The position numbers and the translations under genes are program-made. A stretch of DNA of 64,000 nucleotides from Procambarus clarkii (lineage: Eukaryota; Arthropoda; Malacostraca; Decapoda; Cambaridae): contig NC_091172.1 of the NCBI RefSeq assembly GCF_040958095.1, forward strand, positions 21,754,009-21,818,008, given 5' to 3'. Below the pieces are notes generated by a model. That model was not told where the DNA came from. It searched no databases and was given only the letters and a program-made list of their open reading frames with translations. Below are positions 24,691 through 32,985 of this stretch, piece after piece (the first letter of the stretch is position 1; each line of letters starts with the position of its first letter).

Positions 24691-25219
24691 TAGGACGTAT
24701 ATAATGCTTACAATGGTTTTTTGTCCAAGTTCCAGAAGGGCATCCGGACGTTGGACAGTTTGGTATAGGTTTTTTGACGTTATTCTGCTGTTATATTCCT
24801 CTGTGTTAAATCTGGCGTTATGTCTACACCTAAGTATTTATCTTTTTTTCAGAAGTGGGAAGTTACCTTCCCTTCATGCTGTGCTGTATTTAAGGTGTTC
24901 TCACATTTATTCCTATCCTCATCTCTGAAGACTGTCTAGTTCATCTTGCAGTGCATTCTAGACACATTAGGACGATTGTGTACATTAAGAAAAAGATGTA
25001 CCCTGGTGCCGACCACTGAGGTGCTCCACTCATTATCTCTCTCCATCCTCATCTCTCTCCTCTTGCTGTGACTGTCTGCTTCCTTCCTGAAGGGTACTCC
25101 TTCACTCTACTGCTCCCGGTACACCGGCCACCTTCTCTAACCTGATCACTTGAGGTTTTACTGACATCTTCCTCCTCGTGTGGCTACATACACCCTGGGC
25201 GGGACACAAATGGTTGGGC
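24691..25219. other. No gene recognised
   Basis: T-rich, possibly further LINE debris on the minus strand. Nothing definable. Confidence 0.35.
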
Positions 25220-25337
25220 GCATCCAACCATGAATTACGCGCTCGACACAATGCATTACTGAGAACATTCACTAGGGCCATGAGGTGAGCTCGACACAAT
25301 GCATTACTGAGAACATTCACTAGGGCCATGAGGTGAG
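25220..25337. repeat. 48-bp tandem duplication
   Basis: Two adjacent identical copies of a 48-bp unit (TCGACACAATGCATTACTGA ... CATGAGGTGAGC). Confidence 0.9.
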
Positions 25338-25679
25338 CTCGACCCTACAACCAATCACGTGCTCTACCACGTTACGTGACAATGAAGTATTATTATAGTA
25401 GTTGAGGCTGGTCCTTGGTCTTGGACGAAGTGCTGTTTTCACACTGCTTCTCCGCTACTCTTCCAATTCCTGAGTATTCATTCGTCTCTCTTGGCTCCTT
25501 TATCTCTTAGGGACGGAGTAAATCTTCCATCAATTTTGCATTTACTATTTATAAACTCCATCATGTCTTGAGCTATGAAAAAAAATTGAGCTGGTTTCCA
25601 TCCGATTTCTATTTTTCAGGATATCCTCACTGAGAATTCTCTTCACTTCTGGCACTCACCTTTATGGAAAGTCAATTCA

Positions 25680-25870
25680 TAACCAAAAAGTCTTGGGTTC
25701 GATTCCAGCAGCAGGACGGGGACGTTTGGTCACGTTTCTTTTCACCTGATGCTTCTGTTTACCTAGTAGTATGTACCCGGGAGCTCGACAACGTTTTGTG
25801 GGGTTCATTCTGGGGAAGGTCAGCATAGTTGACCTATGAGGACCTCGATAAGTGTAACAGGCTTTCTGTC
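25680..25870 (+). mobile_element. tRNA-derived SINE, degraded
   Basis: GGTTCGATTCC (box B) followed by the SINE body: GACGTTTGGTCACGTTTCTT, CACCTGATGC, CTGTTTACCTAGTAGTA and TACCCGGGAG. It resembles the body of the copies at 26,665 and 45,661 but is diverged, with a different 3' end. Confidence 0.55.
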
Positions 25871-26660
25871 CCCCGACAACGGGGGAGTCTCAGTTAAAGA
25901 CCATTACACCATGGTCACTGGCTCCCCCGCCCTCCATGGTCACTGGCTCCCCCGCCCACCATGGTCACTGGCTCCCCCGCCCACAGTGGTCTGGCCATGC
26001 TGGGTGGTCTCCCTCTCTTCCTTGTGAGTCCTCCTTAATATGTTGCATTAGGAAGTTCCTTTCTGCTACGTCTACCAACTTCACCTTTCATGTCTTTTCT
26101 CCCCCATTCAGTGAGTCCCAGGTAGTGTGTTTTAATGAATGATCGAAGTATCCCGTTAGTATCAACTTCGAGATCAAACTAAGGGGGTTTGTATGATATT
26201 TATACATATTTATATCAGCCAGAGTTTGCATGATATATATACAAGCTCTGTTTGTATTCTCGTATTCTTATCTGGGTCTTCCATGGTTCTCTGGAAGACT
26301 GTAAATTACAGACAACTACATTTTCTTCTTCCACTGGAGGACAATATGAGAAAATCCACTTTCCATTTACTCCTTCATTTTTCTTCGACAAAACTTACAT
26401 AACTGGAATTCTCTTGTATACTAATCTCTTCAAAACTCCTGTCTTTTTTGACCAATAGTGTCACCCCCTCTCTGCTCCCTCTCTCTCTCCTTGCTGCCTT
26501 GTACTGCCTGGGAAATTCTGTATTAGTGATCAAATCCGTTATTTTTATTTTTGCTATTACTAACAAATCTGGATTTGTATCAGCAATTCTTTGTTTGAGT
26601 TCATATGCTTTGTCTAAATTCCATCATCATGTTTTGTTTGTTTTAATGTTTTAAATTCCA
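25871..26660. other. No gene recognised
   Basis: It holds a three-copy CATGGTCACTGGCTCCCCCG repeat (25,910-25,985) and otherwise T-rich sequence. No coding feature. Confidence 0.4.
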
Positions 26661-26664
26661 TTAG

Positions 26665-26856
26665 GGAGCCGGTCGGCCGAGCGGACAGTACGCTGGACTT
26701 GTGATCCTGTGGTCCCGGGTTCAATCCCGGGCGCCGGCGAGAAACAATGGGCAGAGTTTCTTTCACCCTATGCACCTGTTACCTAGCAGTAAAATAGGTA
26801 CCTGGGTGTTAGTCAGCTGTCACGGGCTGCTTCCTGAGGGTGGAGGCCTGGTCGAC
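26665..26856 (+). mobile_element. tRNA-derived SINE, left half (target of the Polinton)
   Basis: tRNA head GGAGCCGGTCGGCCGAGCGG with box B GGTTCAATCCC (26,718-26,728), body GAAACAATGGGCAGAGTTTC, TACCTGGGTGTTAGTCAGC and GGGCTGCTTCC, then GAGGCCTGGTCGAC. It is cut at 26,856 by the Polinton; its 3' tail continues at 42,531. The gtcgac at 26,851-26,856 is one copy of the target-site duplication. Confidence 0.8.
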
Positions 26857-26868
26857 AGTAGTGGGATA

Positions 26869-26919
26869 AGGCACTACGAGTGTCCGTTTTGCTTTTTCTG
26901 GGGGACACTCGTAGTGCCT
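26869..26919. repeat. Terminal hairpin of left TIR
   Basis: A perfect 17-bp inverted pair AGGCACTACGAGTGTCC (26,869-26,885) and its complement (26,903-26,919) around a 17-nt loop, 12 bp from the element end. The same hairpin is at the right end (42,468-42,518). Confidence 0.9.
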
Positions 26920-27215
26920 GGGGTTTTCGTGACATTCAGCCGCGGACACTCGTAGGGCCAGGGGTTTTCATGACATTTAGCCGCGGACACTCGTAGGGCC
27001 AGGGGTTTTTCGTGACATTTAGCCGCGGACACTCGTAGGGCCAGGGGTTTTTCATGACATTTAGCCGCGGACACTCGTAGGGCCAGGGGTTTTTCGTGAC
27101 ATTTAGCCGCGGACACTCGTAGGGCCAAGGGTTTTTCATGACATTTAGCCGCGGACACTCGTAGGGCCGGGTGTGTTTTCGTGACATTTAGCCTCGGACA
27201 CTCGTAGTCCCATAT
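26903..27215. repeat. 42-bp array in left TIR
   Basis: Seven units beginning GGACACTCGTAG and containing GACATTTAGCCGC. CGTGACATT and CATGACATT versions mostly alternate. The right TIR has eight units (42,130-42,485). Frames through it (YECPRLNV...) are repeat artefacts. Confidence 0.9.
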
Positions 27216-27262
27216 CTTTTTCGTCACCCTGGTGACCCTGCACAGACATTGCTAATGGTCAA

Positions 27263-27270
27263 TGACGTCA
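27263..27270. promoter_or_regulatory. CRE-type octamer in TIR (1 of 3)
   Basis: Perfect palindromic TGACGTCA, the CREB/ATF consensus. The others are at 27,936-27,943 and 28,316-28,323, mirrored at 42,075-42,082, 41,402-41,409 and 41,022-41,029. Binding is inferred, not shown. Confidence 0.45.
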
Positions 27271-28139
27271 CCCCCGTCTTCATCTTCCCTGTATAAGTCC
27301 GTTTTCTGTTATAGTGTAATTATTCCCATTTTCAATATTTATAGCAAAGGGGGATTCAAATGCTACCTTCTGTCAATCTTAATGTGCAATGGCGTAAATC
27401 ATTATAAGCTCGTTTTTTCTCAATAAGGTATTGCCGTACTGTTTCCCATTGTCTAAGATCATTTTATAGCTAAGATTACATAATAATAACATAAGAAATG
27501 ACCTCAAACCCCGTTTACAGAACCAGTATTTACCCAGGTCTCTTTTCCTAAATCTAAAACTCATTCCAATTTATGTCCATTGTTTTATGTTCTGTCTAGT
27601 GTTGATAATTTTAATAGTCTATTAATATTCCCCCTTTATCATGTCCATTCATTCACAGCTCTATCATGTCACCTCTATTTCTTTGCCTTTCTAGAGAATG
27701 AAATTTAAGCTTTGTCAATCTTTCTTCAGAAATTGCTTATTGAGCATAGGGCAAAATAAAAATAAAAACTTACTATCTTTCATTTGTATGAAAACAGTCC
27801 CCTGCCAGGCGTAGTGACTTCAATGCGATTTCAGTACTAATCCAACATTACTGTATAAACTAACAGTCCCCTGCCAGGCGTGGTGACTTCAATGAAAAGC
27901 AAGCCTCTCATGTTTTGAAATAAGGCCTTCGTTTCTGACGTCATCATCCCTAATGTGGCGCGAGGCATCAACGGGCTAAATGCGGATCCCAGGAGGTTCA
28001 CACATAAGTGTGAACTCTTAATCAGGCTTAATACCTCACCTATACTCTATGCTTCATCAGAGTTGATATTCAGCTACAATAGCTCGTATTTTCGCTCATT
28101 GCTTATATTTTCTGTTATTCATAAACCCGATCAAACCTT

Positions 28140-28160
28140 CCTAACCTAACCTAACCTAAC
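28140..28160. repeat. TTAGG telomere-type run in left TIR
   Basis: Four CCTAA units; the right TIR has the TTAGG complement at 41,185-41,205. This is the arthropod telomere motif, here too short to be a telomere. Confidence 0.7.
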
Positions 28161-28458
28161 TTATTATATATAACAAACAAATACATTCTACAGAACAGTT
28201 ATTGTTGTTGTTTAGTGACATCGTGAAAAGCGACCTCAGGTGTAGGGACAATGTATTGATGGTCATTAGCATATAGGTGTGAAGGTATTACAGTACCTTA
28301 CTGGTCAACTATGTATGACGTCACCAGACAACCAATGCGACCTTTGGCGTCCTACTTGCATGTGTATTTGATGTTATTATTCAAAAATGACTAGACTAAC
28401 CATCCCCACCTAACCTAATCAGAGGTTTAAGAATATACATTGTATAGGTTTCTATTAT

Positions 28459-28464
28459 TTTATT
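28459..28464 (-). terminator. Polyadenylation signal downstream of the protease gene
   Basis: Minus-strand AATAAA about 250 bp after the protease stop and close to the inner edge of the TIR. It would serve the last gene of the leftward transcription unit. A possible 3' UTR intron (donor GTAAGT at 28,707, acceptor TTCTTCCAG ending at 28,599) lies between stop and signal. Confidence 0.45.
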
Positions 28465-28710
28465 GGTAATAAAAGTTTACATTCTAGTCTTAACAGTAAA
28501 ATTGTAATGGGGAACAAGCATGATATTTCAGATGTTGGTCATAGCAATCCCAGATCCTGGTAATTTTTTGTGAGACCAGTTCCTCTGCCGCATCAAATCT
28601 GGAAGAATAAATAGAAACCATATTAGCAACACAGAATAATAATAATAATAATAAATCAGCAATAATATGAAAGACGATATATAGCAAACATCTAGAAATA
28701 TACTTACAAC

Positions 28711-29292
28711 TTAGTAATATGAGGAGTCATTACACAGCGATAGACATTTATCCTGTCCATCTATGCAAAATGTCTTTTTGCAGTTAGGCATTGCAAAATT
28801 AGAATAAGCAAATTGAATTATCTTCCTATCGTTCATATCATATTCCCCATATTCAAATAAAGTTTCAAATTTATGTAGTGCAGCTCTCAAGTTAAGGGTG
28901 CATAATTGATAGACGAAAAACATGGCATAGGCTCCACAATAATAGGAGTCCATGCTCTGTATGCGTTGTTTGAACATGTAAACTCTGTAATCTTCAAAAT
29001 AAGAGAGGAATTCTTGTAAATAACGTGAATGGGATTCCATCTTCAGCCCAAAACTGTCCAACAGGGCGATAATGGCTCCTGAAGGTTTATTGTGTACATA
29101 CACAGTCATCCAATGACCCATCATCGTTACAGGGGATTTCTCATCTAAAGTATTTAAAATAAATACCACTGGCTCTTTATTCAATTTCTTGAAGATTCTC
29201 CGTACATCGTTCGCTAAATAACATCCGATATATATGGCTTCTTCCCCTAAATATATATTTTTCAACCCATTGTTTATTTCTAAACAATTCAT
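28711..29292 (-). CDS. Adenovirus-like cysteine protease (Polinton PRO)
   Basis: A 193-residue protease of the adenain/Ulp1 clan, expected to process virion proteins at Gly-Gly-type sites. The catalytic set is complete: GHW (His60), LLDSFG (Asp79), RIQSMDSYYCGAYAMFF (Gln112 for the oxyanion hole, Cys119). The length matches Polinton proteases (about 180-220). ATG at 29,292 is 6 bp after the major capsid stop. It is the last gene of the leftward cluster. The TAA is followed within 4 nt by a GTAAGT donor-like site. The Cys-rich C-terminus (CIDGQDKCLSLC) is not part of the core fold. Confidence 0.92.
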   Translation of the reverse strand: MNCLEINNGLKNIYLGEEAIYIGCYLANDVRRIFKKLNKEPVVFILNTLDEKSPVTMMGHWMTVYVHNKPSGAIIALLDSFGLKMESHSRYLQEFLSYFEDYRVYMFKQRIQSMDSYYCGAYAMFFVYQLCTLNLRAALHKFETLFEYGEYDMNDRKIIQFAYSNFAMPNCKKTFCIDGQDKCLSLCNDSSYY

Positions 29293-29297
29293 GTTTC

Positions 29298-30641
29298 TTA
29301 GGCTCTCGTTTCACAAATAATACGTCGGTCAGCATTAATTTTCATAACCCCAGTAGTAGGACCAAACAGCAGTATGACTTTATTTCCCACTATGGCTGTA
29401 TTAAATTCCAATGTAATTCTTATATTCCCTGTCGCTTCCAAGGAAACTGTATCCTTTATTTCTTCTGGTAATAAATTAAAGACCAGCAGAGTTTGTCCTT
29501 TAACGAACGATTCGTAGGACAAAATATTATCTACATTAAATCCTACAGCATTCAGGACCGTATAATATAATTTCGAACATTTATGGGGGAAATCACACGC
29601 GATATTAAATAAACTCGTGCCGTTCACTGAGATATATACGTTGCTCAAGGTGGAATTGTTGAAATATAATGGGTTTAAGGTATAATCTCCAGAAATGGCT
29701 TCCATATCAATAATGGCCATGTATAACTTCTCAGGGATCACTCCACCCCAGGGTTGGTCCATAGTTAGTGATTTTTGGCCCTGCCCTAGAATATAGGTTT
29801 TAAATAGGGTCTTATCAAATATATACGTTACTGCTCCATTATTTTGGGCGAGTGCTCTGTTAATAGCTAGTAGCCCAGAAGGGAATGGGGTTAATCTATC
29901 TATCCATAAGCGGGCCATATTTATATTATATTTATAATTAGCAGTTGCTGTATCACTGCCAATAACCCATTTATCACTATTTAACTCTAAACGTATTCTT
30001 ACATCTACGTTATCCAGTAAATATTCGCTAATAGATGCAATATCCAGCAGTAATTTAAAGCACGTATAAATGCCCTGTTCTTTCATATTATCCATTTTCT
30101 CATCCTGATCTATCGTGGTCGTAGCAAAATACTGCGTATCAATTTTATTGGGTATTGTTAGCGCCTCTTCCTTATAAAAATGAGCTAGATGCTTAAAACC
30201 ATCAATTTTACTTCTGGAAAGAGTCGTTAGCAGCTTTATATACGCCCAATAAGAAAATAAAGAGTTACTTTCAACTACTTGTTCGTTGAAATACACCACC
30301 ACTGTTTTAAAAAGTGTTTGTGATAAACCATTGGCGACAGTCACTTTTTTGCCCGAATCTATTGCGGCGTCAGCTTCTGTTAATTCTATGCCCACTTCTA
30401 GGGCTAGGGATGACATATCCAGGAAATGACCAGGTATGCCAGGGATTCTAAATTCTATATACGAGTCCTTAAATTTATTAATTCCTAAATTAACAGGTAA
30501 AATATCAATATTTTTCCTGCTGGCTATAGTAGACTCGATCATACGTGCTGAATTAAGTTTGGGAAATCCATCTGTTACAGCCACTGTGTAACTTTCCAAA
30601 GGGGATTGTAGCCCCGCTCCTAGTGTAGTAGTAGTATTCAT
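29298..30641 (-). CDS. Major capsid protein, double jelly-roll
   Basis: About 447 residues from the Met at 30,641. The frame is open from 30,689, but that upstream Met overlaps both the previous gene and a TATA-like box, so I prefer 30,641. The first jelly-roll shows the family pattern of Polinton capsids: IEFRIPGIPGHFLDMSSLAL (the 'D-x-S strand'), VANGLSQTLFKTVVVYFNEQ and SYWAYIKLLTTLSRSK. The second half has MARLWIDRLTPFPSGLL, then paired strands to the end. These are the features by which Polinton capsids were linked to adenovirus hexon and other double-jelly-roll viruses. It is expected to form the trimeric capsomer of an icosahedral particle. No break is seen. It sits between the basic virion-type protein and the protease. 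Confidence 0.88.
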   Translation of the reverse strand: MNTTTTLGAGLQSPLESYTVAVTDGFPKLNSARMIESTIASRKNIDILPVNLGINKFKDSYIEFRIPGIPGHFLDMSSLALEVGIELTEADAAIDSGKKVTVANGLSQTLFKTVVVYFNEQVVESNSLFSYWAYIKLLTTLSRSKIDGFKHLAHFYKEEALTIPNKIDTQYFATTTIDQDEKMDNMKEQGIYTCFKLLLDIASISEYLLDNVDVRIRLELNSDKWVIGSDTATANYKYNINMARLWIDRLTPFPSGLLAINRALAQNNGAVTYIFDKTLFKTYILGQGQKSLTMDQPWGGVIPEKLYMAIIDMEAISGDYTLNPLYFNNSTLSNVYISVNGTSLFNIACDFPHKCSKLYYTVLNAVGFNVDNILSYESFVKGQTLLVFNLLPEEIKDTVSLEATGNIRITLEFNTAIVGNKVILLFGPTTGVMKINADRRIICETRA

Positions 30642-30672
30642 GCTGGATGCTATGAGAGGAATGAATTGTAAT

Positions 30673-31098
30673 TTATGCAAACACGTCATTATATCTCTTA
30701 TTCTGTTTTGTGTAACTGCGAATAAGTGCTAATTTGGTGGCCTTAGCCTTTCTCTTAGCCTTTTTCCGCCTTTTACCACCACCTAAAATCTGACGGCCAA
30801 CCCCCTTCAATGATTCGATCCCATGCTTCTTCATGGACTTTTTAAAGGAATGTTCTCCTTTTTGCATGTCTTGCAATACATTCTGACCCATACTTAAGAC
30901 GGCAGGAGCAAGGGTTCTCATTAAAAATGGGGCTGCTTTACGGGCTAAACCAGTGAGGAAACTGAATATACCACCTCCTCTTATATGACTCCTATTGAAT
31001 ATTCTAATATCACTCAGCCCACCTCCTTTATATGAGGCAGGTGGACTAATTAAGAATAATATTTCGTCTACAGACGGAGGGATGAAATTGACGCGCAT
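30673..31098 (-). CDS. Small basic virion-type protein (adenovirus pVI/pX-like)
   Basis: 141 residues. Two GGG tracts in the N-terminal half (KGGGLSD near residue 27, IRGGGIF near residue 43) look like processing sites for the element's protease. Then comes an amphipathic/hydrophobic helix (LTGLARKAAPFLMRTLAPAV), the block GIESLKGVGRQILGGG, and a very basic cluster KRRKKAKRKAKATK. The composition recalls the adenovirus membrane-lytic and core proteins that adenain cleaves. A gene of this type commonly precedes the capsid gene in Polintons, though homology is not provable by eye. TATATAA lies 49-55 nt upstream. Confidence 0.65.
   Translation of the reverse strand: MRVNFIPPSVDEILFLISPPASYKGGGLSDIRIFNRSHIRGGGIFSFLTGLARKAAPFLMRTLAPAVLSMGQNVLQDMQKGEHSFKKSMKKHGIESLKGVGRQILGGGKRRKKAKRKAKATKLALIRSYTKQNKRYNDVFA
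30689..30695 (-). promoter_or_regulatory. TATA-like box before major capsid gene
   Basis: GATATAA on the minus strand, 48-54 nt upstream of the ATG at 30,641, inside the 3' end of the preceding gene. The spacing matches the boxes before the two preceding genes. Confidence 0.35.
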
Positions 31099-31146
31099 TT
31101 TGTAGCTTGCAGATGAGTAATGAGGCTCGGAACTGTAATGTCCTTA

Positions 31147-31153
31147 TTATATA
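31147..31153 (-). promoter_or_regulatory. TATA box before the basic virion-type gene
   Basis: Minus-strand TATATAA, 49-55 nt before the ATG at 31,098, overlapping the minor capsid stop codon. Confidence 0.45.
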
Positions 31154-32043
31154 GACCCAATTCGGGGTCGTATATGTAAAACAGCTGTTGTGCTTCCCCG
31201 TTTATCGAAATAAATAGGAGTCCCATTAGGATCGGTTACTGCAATACTTATACTATCCAGTACATTTGTATTTAGAGGTTTATATAGTTTCCTATTCGTG
31301 CTTTCACCGCCCTGCAAAGACACTACGTCCAATATATTCACTAATAAATTTCCGTACATCGTGGGTGCAATTTTATCGCAATAAACACACAAGTAATCCA
31401 TCATGCCCCTAGGTTGTGGAGGGTAGGGGCACGTGTCTGATATGGGTGTTTCATCCAAATATTTCTTGTGTACGTATATATCATAATTTTTATGCTGTTC
31501 AGTTCCTAAAACCTTGCCAATACTCGCCCCAAAAGATAGGGAAATCCTGCATATTGCTCGATTATCGTCATAATACAATACATTCTCATCGCTGCTCGCG
31601 GTATTGAACTTTACTCTATTGGAAATCGTTCCATATTTAATATATGCATCAGCATATCTTGGGAAATGCGTCTTATAGACATCAGACACAAAACTCAAAT
31701 CGTTCTGTGAAAATATATGGGTAATTTCATTATTGATGGCGTATATAATTTCCTTTATGCCACCAGCTAAAATATTAGTTTTCGGTAGAAATTTAGAATG
31801 TTTGTAACTAATTCCTTTAGCATCTAGGTACATAATTCTCACGCGGATATGACTTTCCAGATCATCTGATCTTATTATGTAATATGACGAAGGCAATAAT
31901 ATATTCTGGAGACACATTTCGTAGGAACGTCTAGAATCCAGCACGAGTTGATTATACAGTCTATTTTCAAAAGCACTAGGTACATTATTAGGAAATAAAT
32001 CTGTATTAGAAACACTAGTAGCATAAATAACGTGGGAATCCAT
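31147..32043 (-). CDS. Minor capsid (penton-type) protein, single jelly-roll
   Basis: 298 residues from the Met at 32,043. The frame extends to 32,085, but the extra 14 residues fall at the TATA box, so the inner Met is preferred. The N-terminus (NTDLFPNNVPSAFENRLYNQ) is the 'FPxNxxxxFxxxL' start of Polinton minor capsid proteins. YLCVYCDKIAPTMYGNLLVN and the final strands DSISIAVTDPNGTPIYFD and VLHIRPR are the family's other signatures. It should form the capsid vertex. A perfect TATAAATAG lies 43-51 nt upstream. The stop TAA is itself part of the TATATAA box of the next gene. Confidence 0.85.
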   Translation of the reverse strand: MDSHVIYATSVSNTDLFPNNVPSAFENRLYNQLVLDSRRSYEMCLQNILLPSSYYIIRSDDLESHIRVRIMYLDAKGISYKHSKFLPKTNILAGGIKEIIYAINNEITHIFSQNDLSFVSDVYKTHFPRYADAYIKYGTISNRVKFNTASSDENVLYYDDNRAICRISLSFGASIGKVLGTEQHKNYDIYVHKKYLDETPISDTCPYPPQPRGMMDYLCVYCDKIAPTMYGNLLVNILDVVSLQGGESTNRKLYKPLNTNVLDSISIAVTDPNGTPIYFDKRGSTTAVLHIRPRIGSI

Positions 32044-32085
32044 TGCCGGACTATGAATGAATAAACTAAAAACAAAACAGAACAT

Positions 32086-32094
32086 CTATTTATA
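32086..32094 (-). promoter_or_regulatory. TATA box before minor capsid gene
   Basis: Consensus TATAAATAG on the minus strand, 43-51 nt upstream of the ATG at 32,043, in the short gap after the 180-residue gene. This is the best core-promoter match inside the element. Confidence 0.55.
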
Positions 32095-32103
32095 CACTCA
32101 CCT

Positions 32104-32646
32104 TTAGTAAGGTAGCCAAGTTGCTCCTCCGCCAACTTTAGGGCGTTTAGTTTCTCCAGCAGCTGTAGTAGGAGCATACACCCGTTTTCTTCTTAGTACC
32201 ACGTCATCATTAAATACTTGTTTACGAGATTCTGTATTCCTAAACATCTCTCGTGGAGTTGAGGTTAAAGAGATGAATAATTTAACCAGCGGTAATTTTT
32301 CTCGTGGGAATACAGAGCGGTGAATTGTCATTTTAGTTAAAATATCATCAATTATGTTTATTCCAGTCACTGGCATTTGCAGATTCCCATTGACGTCCCA
32401 TTGCACCATCTTGCTTTCATCAAAATAATTCAACAGCGAAGTAGCAAAATCATGATCTTTAGCTTTCAATTTTAAATGTACCAAATGTACTATTGAAGGA
32501 TTAGCTCGTACTGAAACTGGTGCTACTGGAGTACTTGCTGCTGGTGTTGGAGCTAGTGATGGCGTTACTTCTTCTTTTTTAACTACTACTACTTTAGCCG
32601 GTCCCTCATCGATGGATTTGCGAGGTACTAGATAATATTCTTTCAT
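32104..32646 (-). CDS. Conserved Polinton protein of unknown function, 180 aa
   Basis: It starts MKEYYLVPRKSIDEGPA. A low-complexity Val/Lys/Pro/Ala linker spans about residues 18-48. A folded part follows (HLVHLKLKAKDHDFATSLLN ... WDVNGNLQMP ... INIIDDILTKM) and then a basic tail with KRPKVGGG ending ATWLPY. Proteins starting 'YxLVPR' with a 'WDxxGNL..' core occur at this position in other Polintons, from memory. The role is not known; the terminal GGG might be a protease site. A GTGAGT donor-like sequence follows the stop immediately. Confidence 0.6.
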   Translation of the reverse strand: MKEYYLVPRKSIDEGPAKVVVVKKEEVTPSLAPTPAASTPVAPVSVRANPSIVHLVHLKLKAKDHDFATSLLNYFDESKMVQWDVNGNLQMPVTGINIIDDILTKMTIHRSVFPREKLPLVKLFISLTSTPREMFRNTESRKQVFNDDVVLRRKRVYAPTTAAGETKRPKVGGGATWLPY

Positions 32647-32649
32647 TTT

Positions 32650-32985
32650 TTATTTATTAAATATCCTGGTAATTAAACTAGCAGCTATGGGTAATAATAT
32701 ACCGAGGATACTGCCTCCTTTACGAGTCAATAAAATACGCTTTTTGTTTGAAATTGAGGGTTTCTTGCAAGCCAGCGAATGCAAGGAGTCTCTGTATTTC
32801 TTCAATTTTACTATAACTTTCTTCTTAACCGGAAGCCTATTTTTAAGAAAATTGTTGAAAATCTCTGACAAGCAATGAATATGTGGTTTTTTAAACTGAG
32901 CAATCAATTTTTTCCTGGCTGAGGAATTAAGTTTGCTCAGCAAGGTCACCAACTCTCTGTACTTGTATACTAATGGCTTCTTCAT
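32650..32985 (-). CDS. Small Polinton protein with C-terminal membrane segment, 111 aa
   Basis: A lysine-rich helical N-terminal domain (YRELVTLLSKLNSSARKKLI, HCLSEIFNNFLKNRLPVKKK, RDSLHSLACKK), then a GGSILGILLPIAASLITRIF hydrophobic segment at the end. The pattern (helical domain, 'K..L..L..KK.S...KR..L', GG, then a membrane-like helix) recurs in Polintons and related adenovirus-like elements; the function is unknown. Its ATG overlaps the integrase TGA (ATGA, 32,982-32,985), suggesting coupled translation or a polycistronic message. Confidence 0.6.
   Translation of the reverse strand: MKKPLVYKYRELVTLLSKLNSSARKKLIAQFKKPHIHCLSEIFNNFLKNRLPVKKKVIVKLKKYRDSLHSLACKKPSISNKKRILLTRKGGSILGILLPIAASLITRIFNK

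Larger units (their letters stand above)
26857..28440. repeat. Polinton left terminal inverted repeat
   Basis: 1,584 bp, matching the right repeat in inverse orientation. From outside in: terminal hairpin, 42-bp array (7 units), three TGACGTCA octamers, a 32-bp direct repeat (27,794 and 27,861), a TTAGG-type run (28,140-28,160). It ends after GTTTAAGAATATACAT. It is 42 bp shorter than the right repeat, i.e. one array unit. Two short frames (27,379-27,564 and 27,955-28,149) recur identically in the right repeat but have no family features. Confidence 0.95.

Noticed and set aside
26665-26735. Functional tRNA genes at SINE heads (26,665; 45,661; minus 46,172; 47,565; 47,907; 63,938)
   Set aside because: Each has A and B boxes but continues into the same SINE body without a closed acceptor stem.
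26874-27227. Repeat-protein-like frame (YECPRLNV...) in the TIRs
   Set aside because: It follows the 42-bp array in more than one frame, and unit number differs between TIRs. No promoter or conserved start.
27955-28149. 64-residue frame present identically in both TIRs (also 41,196-41,390)
   Set aside because: Its identity is explained by the TIR itself. It ends in the telomere-type run and has no recognisable domain.
29298-30689. Upstream Met at 30,689 as start of the major capsid protein
   Set aside because: It overlaps the preceding gene's stop and a TATA-like box, and the extra 16 residues have no capsid character.
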